Below, piece after piece: positions 45,163 to 53,225 of a DNA stretch of 64,000 nt. The DNA comes from Candidatus Poribacteria bacterium (lineage in GTDB: Bacteria > Poribacteria > WGA-4E > WGA-3G): positions 24,680 through 88,679 of the forward strand of contig PYJA01000044.1 in the NCBI GenBank assembly GCA_003635185.1, written 5' to 3'. Numbering within the stretch: position 1 is the first letter of the stretch; every line of letters starts with the position of its first letter. Both the position numbers and the translations under genes were made by a program. The notes beneath the pieces were generated by a model. That model saw nothing but the letters and a program-made list of their open reading frames with translations. It was not told the DNA's origin and ran no database searches.

Positions 45163-46599
45163 ATGAAAAATATGTGGCGACTACACTTAGTTATCAACAA
45201 ATTCGTGTTGGTTTTACTTATATGCATGTTCGTTTGCTCAGCAGTAGCATGGGATACCAAAGCCAAAAAGGATACACAGATGGAAAAAAACAGAATCCAG
45301 ATTTACAAAGAAAATCCGCGTTACTGGCAATATAAAGGCAAACCCGTTCTGCTAATAGGCGGTTCTGTTGATGACAATCTGTTTCAGATACCGAATCTCA
45401 AAGAGCATCTTGAGTTATTGAAGTCTGTCGGAGGAAACTATGTTAGGTCTACGATGGGATGGACTGAGGCAGTCGATGTGCCGCCCTTCAAAAAAGTTGG
45501 TGATCTGTATGACTTAAATCAGTGGAACAATGAATTCTGGACGCGTTTTCGTAACTTCATCACTTGGACACACGAGATGAATATTATCGTCCAGATTGAA
45601 GTGTGGGCAACTTTCAACTATTATAGAGATTACTGGGATGTCAATCCCTTCAATCCAAAAAATAATAGCAATTATACCGCTGAGGAAACAGGATTACCCA
45701 CCGTCGTCAATAGCCATCCAAGCGCAGCGAAAAATAACTTTTTCCGGTCTGTGCCGAAAAAGAATAATCAGGAAATCGTCCTAAAATATCAACAAAAATA
45801 TGTGGATAAACTGCTCTCAGAGACACTTTCTTATGGACACATACTCTACTGTATGGACAATGAGACAGCCGTTACACCTGCGTGGGGTGAATATTGGTCA
45901 ACGTATATCAAAAAACGGGCAGCCGAAGCTGGACGCGGCGTTGAAACAACTGAGAGTTGGAATCCTTGGGAATTGTACCATGAACAACACCGAAATACAA
46001 AAGAGCATCCAGAAATATATTCGTTTTGTGATATATCACAGAATAACATGCAGAAGCAGCAGACACATTGGGACAATGCTCAGAGATATCGGGCAGAACT
46101 TTTACCGATCCGTCCCATGAATAATGTTAAGATTTACGGTGCCGATACTGGGAAATACGGTACGACGCGAAACGGGTTGGAACGGTTCTGGCGAAATATC
46201 TTTGGTGGATTGGCATCAGCACGGTTCCATCGTCCACCTAACGGACTCGGTTTGACCGAAACTGCACAAGCGAGCATCAAGAGTATGCGAATGATAACAG
46301 ACGAGATGGACGTTTTTACATGCGAACCTCACAATGACCTGCTTTCTAACAGAGAAGAAAACGGAGCGTACGCCTTCGCAAATCCCGGAAAGGAATACGC
46401 AGTCTATTTTCCAAAAGGTGGCTCAGTTGATCTCAATTTGAGTATCGGTAAAAACACAGATGCCAAAACGGTAACAATTAAATCGCTAAATATCCGCAAA
46501 AGTGAATGGACTGCGGAACAGGAAACCTCCTTCAGTGATAGCATGGCATTAGTCGTAGAGACCGAAGAGCATTGGGCAGTTTTGATCCAAATAAAATAA
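45163..46599 (+). CDS. secreted putative glycosidase-like protein (copy 2, tandem paralogue)
   Basis: Roughly three quarters of residues match copy 1 along the full length, including RYWQYKGKPVLLIGGSVDDN, NYVRSTMGW, ILYCMDNETAVTPAWGEYWS and the C-terminal YAVYFPKGGSVDLNLS. I start at MKNMWRLHLVINKF (45163) with AGGGG upstream; the track start lies nine codons earlier. It follows copy 1 by about 28 bases and shares its operon. Differences cluster in surface-looking loops, suggesting a different but related substrate. Confidence 0.75.
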   Translation: MKNMWRLHLVINKFVLVLLICMFVCSAVAWDTKAKKDTQMEKNRIQIYKENPRYWQYKGKPVLLIGGSVDDNLFQIPNLKEHLELLKSVGGNYVRSTMGWTEAVDVPPFKKVGDLYDLNQWNNEFWTRFRNFITWTHEMNIIVQIEVWATFNYYRDYWDVNPFNPKNNSNYTAEETGLPTVVNSHPSAAKNNFFRSVPKKNNQEIVLKYQQKYVDKLLSETLSYGHILYCMDNETAVTPAWGEYWSTYIKKRAAEAGRGVETTESWNPWELYHEQHRNTKEHPEIYSFCDISQNNMQKQQTHWDNAQRYRAELLPIRPMNNVKIYGADTGKYGTTRNGLERFWRNIFGGLASARFHRPPNGLGLTETAQASIKSMRMITDEMDVFTCEPHNDLLSNREENGAYAFANPGKEYAVYFPKGGSVDLNLSIGKNTDAKTVTIKSLNIRKSEWTAEQETSFSDSMALVVETEEHWAVLIQIK

Positions 46600-46629
46600 A
46601 GTTGAAGTTGAGAAAATGTGTCAAATTTT

Positions 46630-46658
46630 TTGCATTAACACAAATCTTGTAGTATAAT
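46630..46658 (+). promoter_or_regulatory. sigma70-like promoter of the atp operon
   Basis: TTGCAT, a 17-nt spacer and TATAAT lie 65 bases before the atpZ start, right after the second glycosidase-like gene. This is the only consensus-quality promoter seen ahead of the ATP synthase genes. Confidence 0.65.
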
Positions 46659-46722
46659 TTATAGCGTTGCTTAAGGGGGAAATCAGTACTAACACCGTTT
46701 TCACAATATCGGGGCAATCGCC

Positions 46723-47016
46723 ATGCTTAAACGACGGTTAGACCAATTCAAACATGAAAATATCGGAATGTTTGATCTTGCTTCTATCGGGATAACGCTT
46801 GCACTCGCAATTACTATCGGTTATTTCGGAGGCAAGTGGATTGGCGGGAAATTAGGCCACGCAGAAATCGGATCATACATCGGGTTTGTGCTTGGAGTCG
46901 CTGCCGGATTCATGGAGATGTTTCGGTCAATAGCGCGATGGAATAGAAAAATGGAACGCATGGAAAAACAACACCGTGATGAAGCACAACAAGCACAAGA
47001 AGGTGAAGGAGAGTAA
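46723..47016 (+). CDS. atpZ: AtpZ/AtpI-family small membrane protein
   Basis: 97 residues with two hydrophobic helices: ASIGITLALAITIGYFGGKW and IGSYIGFVLGVAAGFMEMFR, joined by IGGKLGHAE. This is the AtpZ pattern of proteins encoded first in atp operons, thought to assist assembly of the c ring or Mg2+/Ca2+ uptake. A charged tail rich in K, E and Q follows. The second half (GYFGGKW through GF) is repeated in the chimeric gene just downstream. Confidence 0.88.
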   Translation: MLKRRLDQFKHENIGMFDLASIGITLALAITIGYFGGKWIGGKLGHAEIGSYIGFVLGVAAGFMEMFRSIARWNRKMERMEKQHRDEAQQAQEGEGE

Positions 47017-47086
47017 CGCCTAAAGTAATGGGGACAGAGGTTTTTTTGCGTCCGTAAATCGTCGTTGTTTGACAAAGGAGCCGCTC

Positions 47087-47746
47087 ATGAAGAGTGCCGT
47101 TTTGGAACCTCAAGACTGGTATATCCGACACGTCTATCTCTTTACAATCGGTCTCACCGTAGCTGTTATCGTGGAAGCAGTGATAACAGGCGAAGCTTCT
47201 ATGCTTTCTTCTACGATTCCGATTTTTCTCATTAGAATTACTATCGGGTTTAGTCTATGCTGGTCTATTGAACTTGCAGTTCGGAGATTTATTTTAACTG
47301 GAAAAACGAAGCAAACAAAGTCCTTGCGGGGTATCATCTTTCTCAGTAGGTATACAATCTCTGGCGGCCTACTCTATTTTCTATTTGCTTCAATTGATAT
47401 CATATTCGCGATCATAAGTTGCATCGCTTATTATTTCGTAAGCGGGGAGAGCAGTAGCAAGTTAGGTGATGCGAAAAGAATAACAGAAGAAAATATGGTC
47501 AACATCGCTTCGGGTTGTCTAATAGTTGTTCTCGCTTTTTGTGTCGGTTATTTCGGGGGTAGGTGGATCGGAAGATATTTCGGCAACGCAGAAATCGGAT
47601 CTTATGTCGGGTTGGCTCTCGGCTTCGTTGCTGCGTTTGTGCTGGGGCATCGAATGCAAAAACAACGGAGTGAAGCTGCGCAACAAGCACAAGACATGAA
47701 AAAGGATAACCTATTGAGACTCAGCAACGATTCTTCGTTACTTTGA
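47087..47746 (+). CDS. in-frame AtpI-AtpZ chimeric membrane protein
   Basis: 219 residues from the ATG at 47087 (AAAGGAG upstream; the track start is six codons earlier). The N-terminal part matches the AtpI protein encoded next (YIRHVYLFTIGLTVAVIV; FSLCWSIELAVRRFILTGKT against MFWSIEFVIRRLIRPGKT). The C-terminal part matches AtpZ encoded before it (CVGYFGGRWIGRYFGNAEIG, SYVGLALGFVAAF, then QAQ-rich tail). The order Z, I/Z, I is what a tandem duplication with breakpoints inside both genes gives. The frame is open throughout, so it may be expressed. Confidence 0.85.
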   Translation: MKSAVLEPQDWYIRHVYLFTIGLTVAVIVEAVITGEASMLSSTIPIFLIRITIGFSLCWSIELAVRRFILTGKTKQTKSLRGIIFLSRYTISGGLLYFLFASIDIIFAIISCIAYYFVSGESSSKLGDAKRITEENMVNIASGCLIVVLAFCVGYFGGRWIGRYFGNAEIGSYVGLALGFVAAFVLGHRMQKQRSEAAQQAQDMKKDNLLRLSNDSSLL

Positions 47747-47762
47747 CAAAGGAGTCACTTAA

Positions 47763-48170
47763 ATGGGGCCCACACTTGAATTTGGTGACCGGTTTATTCG
47801 ACAAGTTTATATCTTAACAATTTGCCTCACCGTTGTAATTGGTGCTGTATTGTTAGGTTTCAAACGTCCCGCACTCCCAAGTTTTCTAATCGGCAGTGCC
47901 ATTGGTCTGAGTATGTTCTGGTCAATCGAATTCGTAATTCGGAGGTTGATTCGTCCGGGAAAGACACAGAAAACAAAGTACTTGCTCGGCTTTATCGCTC
48001 TCGGTAAATATACTGTACTCGGTGTGCTACTCTTTTTCCTGTTTAAAATGGAATGGTTGAATATTTACGCGTTCGGCGGCGGAATTGTTTTAGTTCAAGG
48101 TGCTATCATTATCAAAGCAATCGGGTTGATGATAAATGTTCTTAGAAAAAAAGATCCTGATCAACCATAA
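47763..48170 (+). CDS. atpI: AtpI-like ATP synthase subunit I
   Basis: 135 residues, four hydrophobic helices: FIRQVYILTICLTVVIGAVL, PSFLIGSAIGLSMFWSIEFV, TKYLLGFIALGKYTVLGVLL and ALGG-type final helix (FGGGIVLVQGAIIIKAIGLM). AtpI promotes c-ring assembly. AAGGAGTCA precedes the ATG. A diverged copy of its N-terminal 85 residues forms the front part of the preceding chimera. Confidence 0.85.
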   Translation: MGPTLEFGDRFIRQVYILTICLTVVIGAVLLGFKRPALPSFLIGSAIGLSMFWSIEFVIRRLIRPGKTQKTKYLLGFIALGKYTVLGVLLFFLFKMEWLNIYAFGGGIVLVQGAIIIKAIGLMINVLRKKDPDQP

Positions 48171-48215
48171 AGTGGATGAAGTAATCCCAAATTTAAGAAA
48201 TATAAAAAATAAAAT

Positions 48216-49046
48216 ATGAAAAAAATATCGTTTATCTGTTTGGTTGTCGGACTCACTTTGATTATTGTAGTAGCTGGGAGTTTCGCAGCCGACAATGGCC
48301 ACCGTAGTTTGCTCTCTCCGATTTCAAAGTTGTTACCGGATAACATCATTCCTGAACCGACTCGGTGGCATCAACCGGATCTAATTCCCAATACATACTT
48401 TGCTGTTGTCGTCTTAACACTGTTTTTTGTCTTCGTCACCCGGAAGTTGAAACGGGTCCCTGAAGGAAAAGGACAAACTCTGTTAGAGGTATTTGTAGGC
48501 GGTATCACGGACTTCTTCGGCGGTATTTTAGGCGACCACGGCAAAAAATATGTCCCATTCGTTGGATCCCTCTTCATCTTCATTCTCTTCCTGAACTTTC
48601 TTGGAATCATTCCGGGGCTTCAACCCCCGACAGCAGATTTGAACACAACGCTTGCCCTCGGCATAACGGCTGTATTAGGTGTTCAAATTATTGCTATTAA
48701 AGAACTTGGGATAGGAGGCTATCTGAGACATTTAGCTGGTGATCCTCCGTTGTTAGGGATTTTGATGTTCCCACTTGAAGTTATAGCGCAGTTATCGCGT
48801 GCGGGTTCACTTGCTGTGCGGCTTTTCGGAAATATTTTTGGTGAAAAATCGGTTGTTATTGAACTCACAGCTCTGGGGATTGTTACCATAGGATCATTTT
48901 TTCTCCCAATACCAGTTCAGATACCAATGCTGTTCTTTGGATTGTTTGCTGGCTTTTTGCAGGCATTCGTTTTTACAATATTAACATCTATCTATATCGT
49001 GCTGTTCATTGAACACGACGAAGAAGCGCATGAAGCGCATCATTAA
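48216..49046 (+). CDS. atpB: F1F0 ATP synthase subunit a
   Basis: 276 residues. The essential arginine is in AGSLAVRLFGNIFGEKSVVI, and the FLNFLGIIPGLQPPTADLNT stretch is diagnostic. The N-terminus MKKISFICLVVGLTLIIVVA then GSFAAD looks like a cleavable signal peptide, as found in some a subunits. The C-terminal helices (LQAFVFTILTSIYIVLFIEH) end in a His-rich tail. No good Shine-Dalgarno precedes the ATG, only A-rich sequence. Confidence 0.97.
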   Translation: MKKISFICLVVGLTLIIVVAGSFAADNGHRSLLSPISKLLPDNIIPEPTRWHQPDLIPNTYFAVVVLTLFFVFVTRKLKRVPEGKGQTLLEVFVGGITDFFGGILGDHGKKYVPFVGSLFIFILFLNFLGIIPGLQPPTADLNTTLALGITAVLGVQIIAIKELGIGGYLRHLAGDPPLLGILMFPLEVIAQLSRAGSLAVRLFGNIFGEKSVVIELTALGIVTIGSFFLPIPVQIPMLFFGLFAGFLQAFVFTILTSIYIVLFIEHDEEAHEAHH

Positions 49047-49099
49047 TTTTCTATGGGTCAAGTGTTAACTTGCCCCTATCCGTCCAAGGAGGACATTTC

Positions 49100-49453
49100 A
49101 TGATTTATTTAGCAGTGTTAGCGTTTGGTGTAACTTTAGGGTTGCCGATCGCTGTTATTTTTGCCTCAACGGCGCAAGGAAAGGCAACAAGTACTGCTCT
49201 TGAAGGTATTGCGCGTCAACCTGAGTCATCTGGAAAAATTCAGACCGCGATGATTATCGGTTTGGCACTCATTGAATCGCTTGTTATTTACGCACTATTA
49301 ATGTTCTTTATTCTGCAAGCAAAACTTCCAGCAGATGAAATGCTGAGAGGAATGATTGATGCCGATGCAGGAAATGCTCCGGTTGAACAGGTGCAGGAAG
49401 ACACCGCTAAAGCTAACGGTGTTGAAATGGAAGATGCAGGCGAAAACGAATAA
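49100..49453 (+). CDS. atpE: F1F0 ATP synthase subunit c, with Na+-type ion-site residues
   Basis: 117 residues from the ATG at 49100 (AAGGAGGA upstream). Helix 1 carries QGKATSTALEGIARQPE, and helix 2 MIIGLALIESLVIYALLMFF. Aligning on ARQPE, the Gln occupies the position of Q32, and ES..Y those of E65, S66 and Y70, of the Na+-binding c subunit of Ilyobacter tartaricus; the spacing is identical in both helices. T67 is replaced by Leu. The protein has an unusual 40-residue acidic C-terminal tail after the second helix (PADEMLRGMIDADAGNAPVE and on), which c subunits normally lack. Confidence 0.95.
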   Translation: MIYLAVLAFGVTLGLPIAVIFASTAQGKATSTALEGIARQPESSGKIQTAMIIGLALIESLVIYALLMFFILQAKLPADEMLRGMIDADAGNAPVEQVQEDTAKANGVEMEDAGENE

Positions 49454-49493
49454 ACGTAACCTCCAACATATTGGGGCATCCCAAAATTGCCCG

Positions 49494-49623
49494 TAAATGT
49501 CAATTGAGTGCCTGATTTTCTTGTTGGAGGGCTTTGGAAGCCCGATTTTTTGAAACCTAATCCGTTAAATCGGGGTTAGAAACCCCTCCAACAATAGGAT
49601 ATATCCTTAAATTGACACCTATG
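49494..49623. repeat. interspersed element, TAGGTGTCAATTTA family, between atpE and atpF
   Basis: taaatgtcaattgagtgcct, a ttgttggagggctttggaag / aaacccctccaacaa hairpin, and ccttaaattgacacctatga. It is a near-copy of the element at 57683. Both flanks carry a similar gcatcc...gccc stretch (49476 and 49625), which may be an old direct duplication of about 20 bp. Confidence 0.75.
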
Positions 49624-49680
49624 AGGCATCCGAAAGAAATGCCCAAAAAAGTTGGGACCTATTAGCGAGTCCAGAAACTC

Positions 49681-50265
49681 ATGAGAAAAAAGATATATGC
49701 ATGTTGTCTCATTTTAATGGGAATGTGTCTCACCAGTGTATTCGCCGCGGATCCTCCCGCAGAAGGTGGACTTTTAGACTTGCTTGGGATTGATTCGAAG
49801 ACGATCATCATGCAAGTCATCGGTTTCCTTGTTGTACTCTTAGTGCTTTGGAAGTTCGTTTTCGGCAAGGTAGGCGGGCTTTTAGAGGAACGCCGAACTG
49901 AAATCGTGACCCAGTTGGAACAATTGAAAACAGACCGAGAAGAATTGGACCAACTCACCGCTGAAACACGACAACGTTTAGGCGACATTGAAAACGAGTC
50001 GCAAGCTAAAATCCAAGCTGCGATTGAGCAGGGAAACACAGAACGACAGCAAATCGTTGCACAAGCGCGGCAAGAGGCTGAAGATGAGATCGCAAGAGCA
50101 CGTGCTGAAATTCAACGTGAAAAAGATGAGGCTATCTCTGAACTGCGGGGTGTTATTGCTGAACTCGCGATTGATGCAGCCGGTAAAATCATCAGTGCGG
50201 AACTCACACCAGAGAGACACCAAAATATTATTGATGCGTCCATTAGTAGGTTGTCAGTGGAATAG
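49681..50265 (+). CDS. atpF: F1F0 ATP synthase subunit b
   Basis: 194 residues. A signal-peptide-like N-terminus (MRKKIYACCLILMGMCLTSVFAA) precedes a membrane helix (IIMQVIGFLVVLLVLWKFVF) and a long amphipathic coiled-coil stalk (RRTEIVTQLEQLKTDREELD to the end). Most b subunits lack a separate signal peptide; the a subunit in this operon also has one. It is separated from atpE by a repeat element, and its Shine-Dalgarno is weak (agtccagaaactc). Confidence 0.94.
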   Translation: MRKKIYACCLILMGMCLTSVFAADPPAEGGLLDLLGIDSKTIIMQVIGFLVVLLVLWKFVFGKVGGLLEERRTEIVTQLEQLKTDREELDQLTAETRQRLGDIENESQAKIQAAIEQGNTERQQIVAQARQEAEDEIARARAEIQREKDEAISELRGVIAELAIDAAGKIISAELTPERHQNIIDASISRLSVE

Positions 50266-50282
50266 TAATCAGTAATCAGTGC

Positions 50283-50612
50283 TGTAGCACAATCTGTATG
50301 AAGATTAAGTAATTAAATCGGTAATTTTTCATTATGTATATTCAGAACATTTTAAGTGCTCTTCAGTCCCGTAGGGACGATATGTGTCCGCCAACGACAT
50401 ATTTTGGACATATCGTCCCTACGGGACTAAAGAGGAGTTGTTCAACGTTTTCTATAAACATATCGTCCCTACGGGACTAAGGAAAATACCGAAATATTTA
50501 TTTAATCTTCATCAAAACGCGCTTACAGGGTTTAATGGAAATGAGTATTACCGGATTAATCTTCATTTTAGATTGTGCCTGTCTAAAATTTATAGGTAGC
50601 AATCTGAGTTAA
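50283..50612. repeat. composite element between atpF and atpH: TGTAGCACAATCTG ends with three REP-like palindromes
   Basis: tgtagcacaatctgtatgaa at the left and taatcttcattttagattgt plus aggtagcaatctgagttaac at the right define the outer element. Inside are three copies of the REP-like core tcccgtagggacgatatg: one forward (50364) and two reversed (ending near 50427 and 50480). These can pair with each other. It fills the 383-base gap and contains no gene; the track ORF over it is a shadow. Confidence 0.75.
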
Positions 50613-50648
50613 CTGACGACTGAAAACTATTATAGGCAAAGACGAACT

Positions 50649-51188
50649 ATGAGAGATATTCGGGTCGCAAAACCTTATGCTCGTGCCTTATACGAGGCGG
50701 CTGTTGAACAAGAAGTGCTGCCATCTATTACCGCTGATATTGATAAGCTGCGGGAACTGCTTGAACAGTCAGAGGAATTGACACAATTTATTAATTCACC
50801 TCTGCTGACCCCACAAATTAAAAGCGACACGTTTCAGCAACTATTTTCCGACGGTATGCATCCGCTGATGATTAATTTCTTCAAACTTCTTGCATTAAAG
50901 CAACGTGAACGTTATCTTGTCGCAATAATGGATGTTTTTTCTGCAATTGTTGATGAAGCTGCTGGCAGGGTTGTCGCAAAAGTAACGACAGCAGTGCCGA
51001 TTACGCAAAATCAAGAGCAACAGCTTGTCCAACAATTAAGCGCATATTCGGGAAAACAGGTGCGGTTGGAAACCGAAACTGATGAGCAGATTCAAGGTGG
51101 GTTTGTTGTGCAATTAGGCGACACCGTTTTTGATGCAAGTGTCACGACACAACTCCAACGTTTGAAACGACAACTCGCAAAAGGGTAA
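50649..51188 (+). CDS. atpH: F1F0 ATP synthase subunit delta
   Basis: 179 residues, a normal delta length. The N-terminal helical domain (VAKPYARALYEAAVEQEVLP, FINSPLLTPQIKSDTFQQLF) and the C-terminal AKVTTAVPITQNQEQQLVQQ, ...GGFVVQLGDTVFDASVTTQL are standard. It connects F1 to the peripheral stalk. The upstream gap is filled by repeats, and the start ATG at 50649 has only GGCAAAGACGAA before it. Confidence 0.95.
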   Translation: MRDIRVAKPYARALYEAAVEQEVLPSITADIDKLRELLEQSEELTQFINSPLLTPQIKSDTFQQLFSDGMHPLMINFFKLLALKQRERYLVAIMDVFSAIVDEAAGRVVAKVTTAVPITQNQEQQLVQQLSAYSGKQVRLETETDEQIQGGFVVQLGDTVFDASVTTQLQRLKRQLAKG

Positions 51189-51205
51189 AATATATACAAT
51201 CCCTT

Positions 51206-51420
51206 GTAGGTTGGGTAGAACGGATCAGAGAAAGAGAGTGATGATACCCAACATATCTGGAAATTACATACCTACACATTCCAGCGAGGTGGTAGTGAAA
51301 CTCGTGTATGTAGCCGACGGCGAAACCGAAACGGTAGACTACACATTCCAGCGAGGTGGTAGTGAAACCCAACAAGGAACTTACAAAGTCGGGTTTCGCT
51401 GCGCTCTACCCGACCTACGA
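51206..51420. repeat. GTAGGTTGGGTAGA inverted-end element between atpH and atpA
   Basis: Ends gtaggttgggtaga and tctacccgacctac are inverted. Inside, tacacattccagcgaggtgg (continuing tagtgaaac) occurs twice as a direct repeat, 67-70 bases apart. The 73-residue track ORF across it is most likely a chance frame of the repeat. The rest of the 320-base gap (51421-51508) contains AGAGGATTG in front of atpA. Confidence 0.65.
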
Positions 51421-51508
51421 CATATCTATTAGCAGAAGTGATTAACACGAAATTTGCAGGTTTCCCTTATGAATGTAGACAATTACCACTCCATAGAGGA
51501 TTGAAAAT

Positions 51509-53107
51509 ATGGCAAGAGAAGTCCGACCGGACGAAATATCTAATATACTAAAACAGCAGCTGCAACAGTTTGAACAGGACGTAGATGTCTACGACTCTGG
51601 CACTGTGCTGGAGGTAGGCGACGGTATCGCACGGGTGCATGGGCTTGCCAACGCAATGGCGAGCGAAATGATTGAATTCCCGAACGATATTTACGGCATC
51701 GCTTTTAACCTTGAAGAAGACAACGTCGGTTGTGTGCTGTTCGGTGAAGACCAACTTATACATGAAGGCGATACCGTAAAACGCACAAATAGGCTGCCTG
51801 AAGTGCCTGTCGGTGAGGCACTCCTCGGACGGATCGTTGATGCACTCGGACAACCCATTGATGGCTTGGGAGATATTCACACAGAACATAGACTCCCTGT
51901 GGAACAGAAAGGGTTAGGTATCGTTCAACGGCAACCTGTCAGTGAACCACTTTACACAGGCTTAAAAGCTATTGATAGTTTAACACCAATCGGTAGAGGA
52001 CAGCGGGAACTCATTATCGGTGACCGCAGAACTGGTAAAACTGCAATCGCAATAGATGCAATCCTCAGCCAGAAGAACACAGATGTTTATTGCTTTTATG
52101 TTGCTATCGGTCAAAAGGGTTCTACGCTGGCGCAAGTTGCGAATACCCTTCGTGAACATAATGCGATGGAATATACCACCATCGTCTCAGCACCTGCAAG
52201 TGCGCCGTCACCGCTGCAATATCTTGCTCCCTACTCTGGCACTTCAATGGCGGAATACTTCTGCCATAACGGCAAACACGCGCTTATCATCTACGATGAT
52301 CTGACAAAACATGCGTGGGCATACCGCCAAATGTCACTGCTTTCACGCAGACCGCCGGGGCGTGAAGCATATCCTGGTGATGTGTTCTATCTACATTCAC
52401 GCCTATTAGAACGGGCTGCGAAACTTAGCGACGAGTTGGGAGGCGGTTCACTCACCGCGCTACCGATTATTGAAATCTTTGAAGGTGATTTGACGACCTA
52501 TATTCCGACAAACGTTATCTCAATCACTGATGGGCAGATATACTTAACAACGGATCTATTCAATCAAGGTGTGAGACCCGCTATTGATGTTGGTACGTCT
52601 GTTTCGCGTGTTGGAGGTGATGCGCAGGTCAAAGCAATGAAATCGGACGAAGTTGCAGGCACACTAAAACTTGATCTTGCAAGTTTCCGAGAAGTTGCTG
52701 CCTTTGCACAATTCGGATCGGATCTGGATGCATTAACACAATCTCTGCTCTTACGCGGCACGAGGCTTGTAGAATTGCTGAAACAACCGCAATATCAACC
52801 GATGCCTGTTGAAAGAGAAGTTGCCTCTATCTTCTGCGGTACAAACGGCTATTTAGATGATGTTCCTGAATCAGAAGTTGCACGGTTTGAATCTGAATTC
52901 CTGCAGTCCCTTGACAGGAATCATGCAGAACTCCTTTCAGAAATCGCAGAAACCGGTCTGTTGAGTGATGAATTGCTTGAAACCTTGCACGCCGCAGCAA
53001 AGGCATTCAAGGAAAATTGGAGTGATACACCGCCAGCGCATCCGCAAATTGAGGAAGTGCCAGCAGCAGAGGACACAGGCACAGAAACACCGACAGAAGG
53101 TGAATAA
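51509..53107 (+). CDS. atpA: F1F0 ATP synthase subunit alpha
   Basis: 532 residues. The P-loop is [11 protein letters not shown], with the catalytic-site arginine region [14 protein letters not shown] and the alpha-specific [20 protein letters not shown]. The C-terminus extends into an acidic tail ([20 protein letters not shown]) absent from most alpha subunits. This tail region is repeated at 55219-55313, on the other side of the restriction-modification genes, reading TPPYQPQTEEVQTEETEEAP there. The intact copy used by the cell is this one. Confidence 0.97.
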   Translation: MAREVRPDEISNILKQQLQQFEQDVDVYDSGTVLEVGDGIARVHGLANAMASEMIEFPNDIYGIAFNLEEDNVGCVLFGEDQLIHEGDTVKRTNRLPEVPVGEALLGRIVDALGQPIDGLGDIHTEHRLPVEQKGLGIVQRQPVSEPLYTGLKAIDSLTPIGRGQRELIIGDRRTGKTAIAIDAILSQKNTDVYCFYVAIGQKGSTLAQVANTLREHNAMEYTTIVSAPASAPSPLQYLAPYSGTSMAEYFCHNGKHALIIYDDLTKHAWAYRQMSLLSRRPPGREAYPGDVFYLHSRLLERAAKLSDELGGGSLTALPIIEIFEGDLTTYIPTNVISITDGQIYLTTDLFNQGVRPAIDVGTSVSRVGGDAQVKAMKSDEVAGTLKLDLASFREVAAFAQFGSDLDALTQSLLLRGTRLVELLKQPQYQPMPVEREVASIFCGTNGYLDDVPESEVARFESEFLQSLDRNHAELLSEIAETGLLSDELLETLHAAAKAFKENWSDTPPAHPQIEEVPAAEDTGTETPTEGE

Positions 53108-53163
53108 CCATGGCAACGTTACGAGAAATTCGGTGCCGTATCGCCAGCATTAAAAACATTGAG
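53009..53163 (+). repeat. left copy of the atpA-end/atpG-start duplication
   Basis: Runs from aaggaaaattggagtgatac in atpA through the atpA stop and the first 18 codons of an atpG copy (ATG at 53110, MATLREIRCRIASIKNIE). After attgag at 53163 similarity to atpG stops. The truncated atpG frame goes on for 21 further codons and ends with a TAA at 53230-53232, overlapping the ATG of the restriction gene at 53226. Compare 55219-55370. Confidence 0.92.
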
Positions 53164-53225
53164 TTTTCAGGAAGTTTTAAAAATGTGAGTTTAGTTCGCT
53201 TCCGATCTGAAATAAGGACAATAAA

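Noticed and set aside
50384-50599. 71-residue track ORF between atpF and atpH
   Set aside because: Composed of REP-like palindromes; no initiation signal and no protein-like composition.
51211-51432. 73-residue track ORF between atpH and atpA
   Set aside because: It lies entirely on a repeat element with internal direct repeats and has no Shine-Dalgarno; the frame is a by-product of the repeat.
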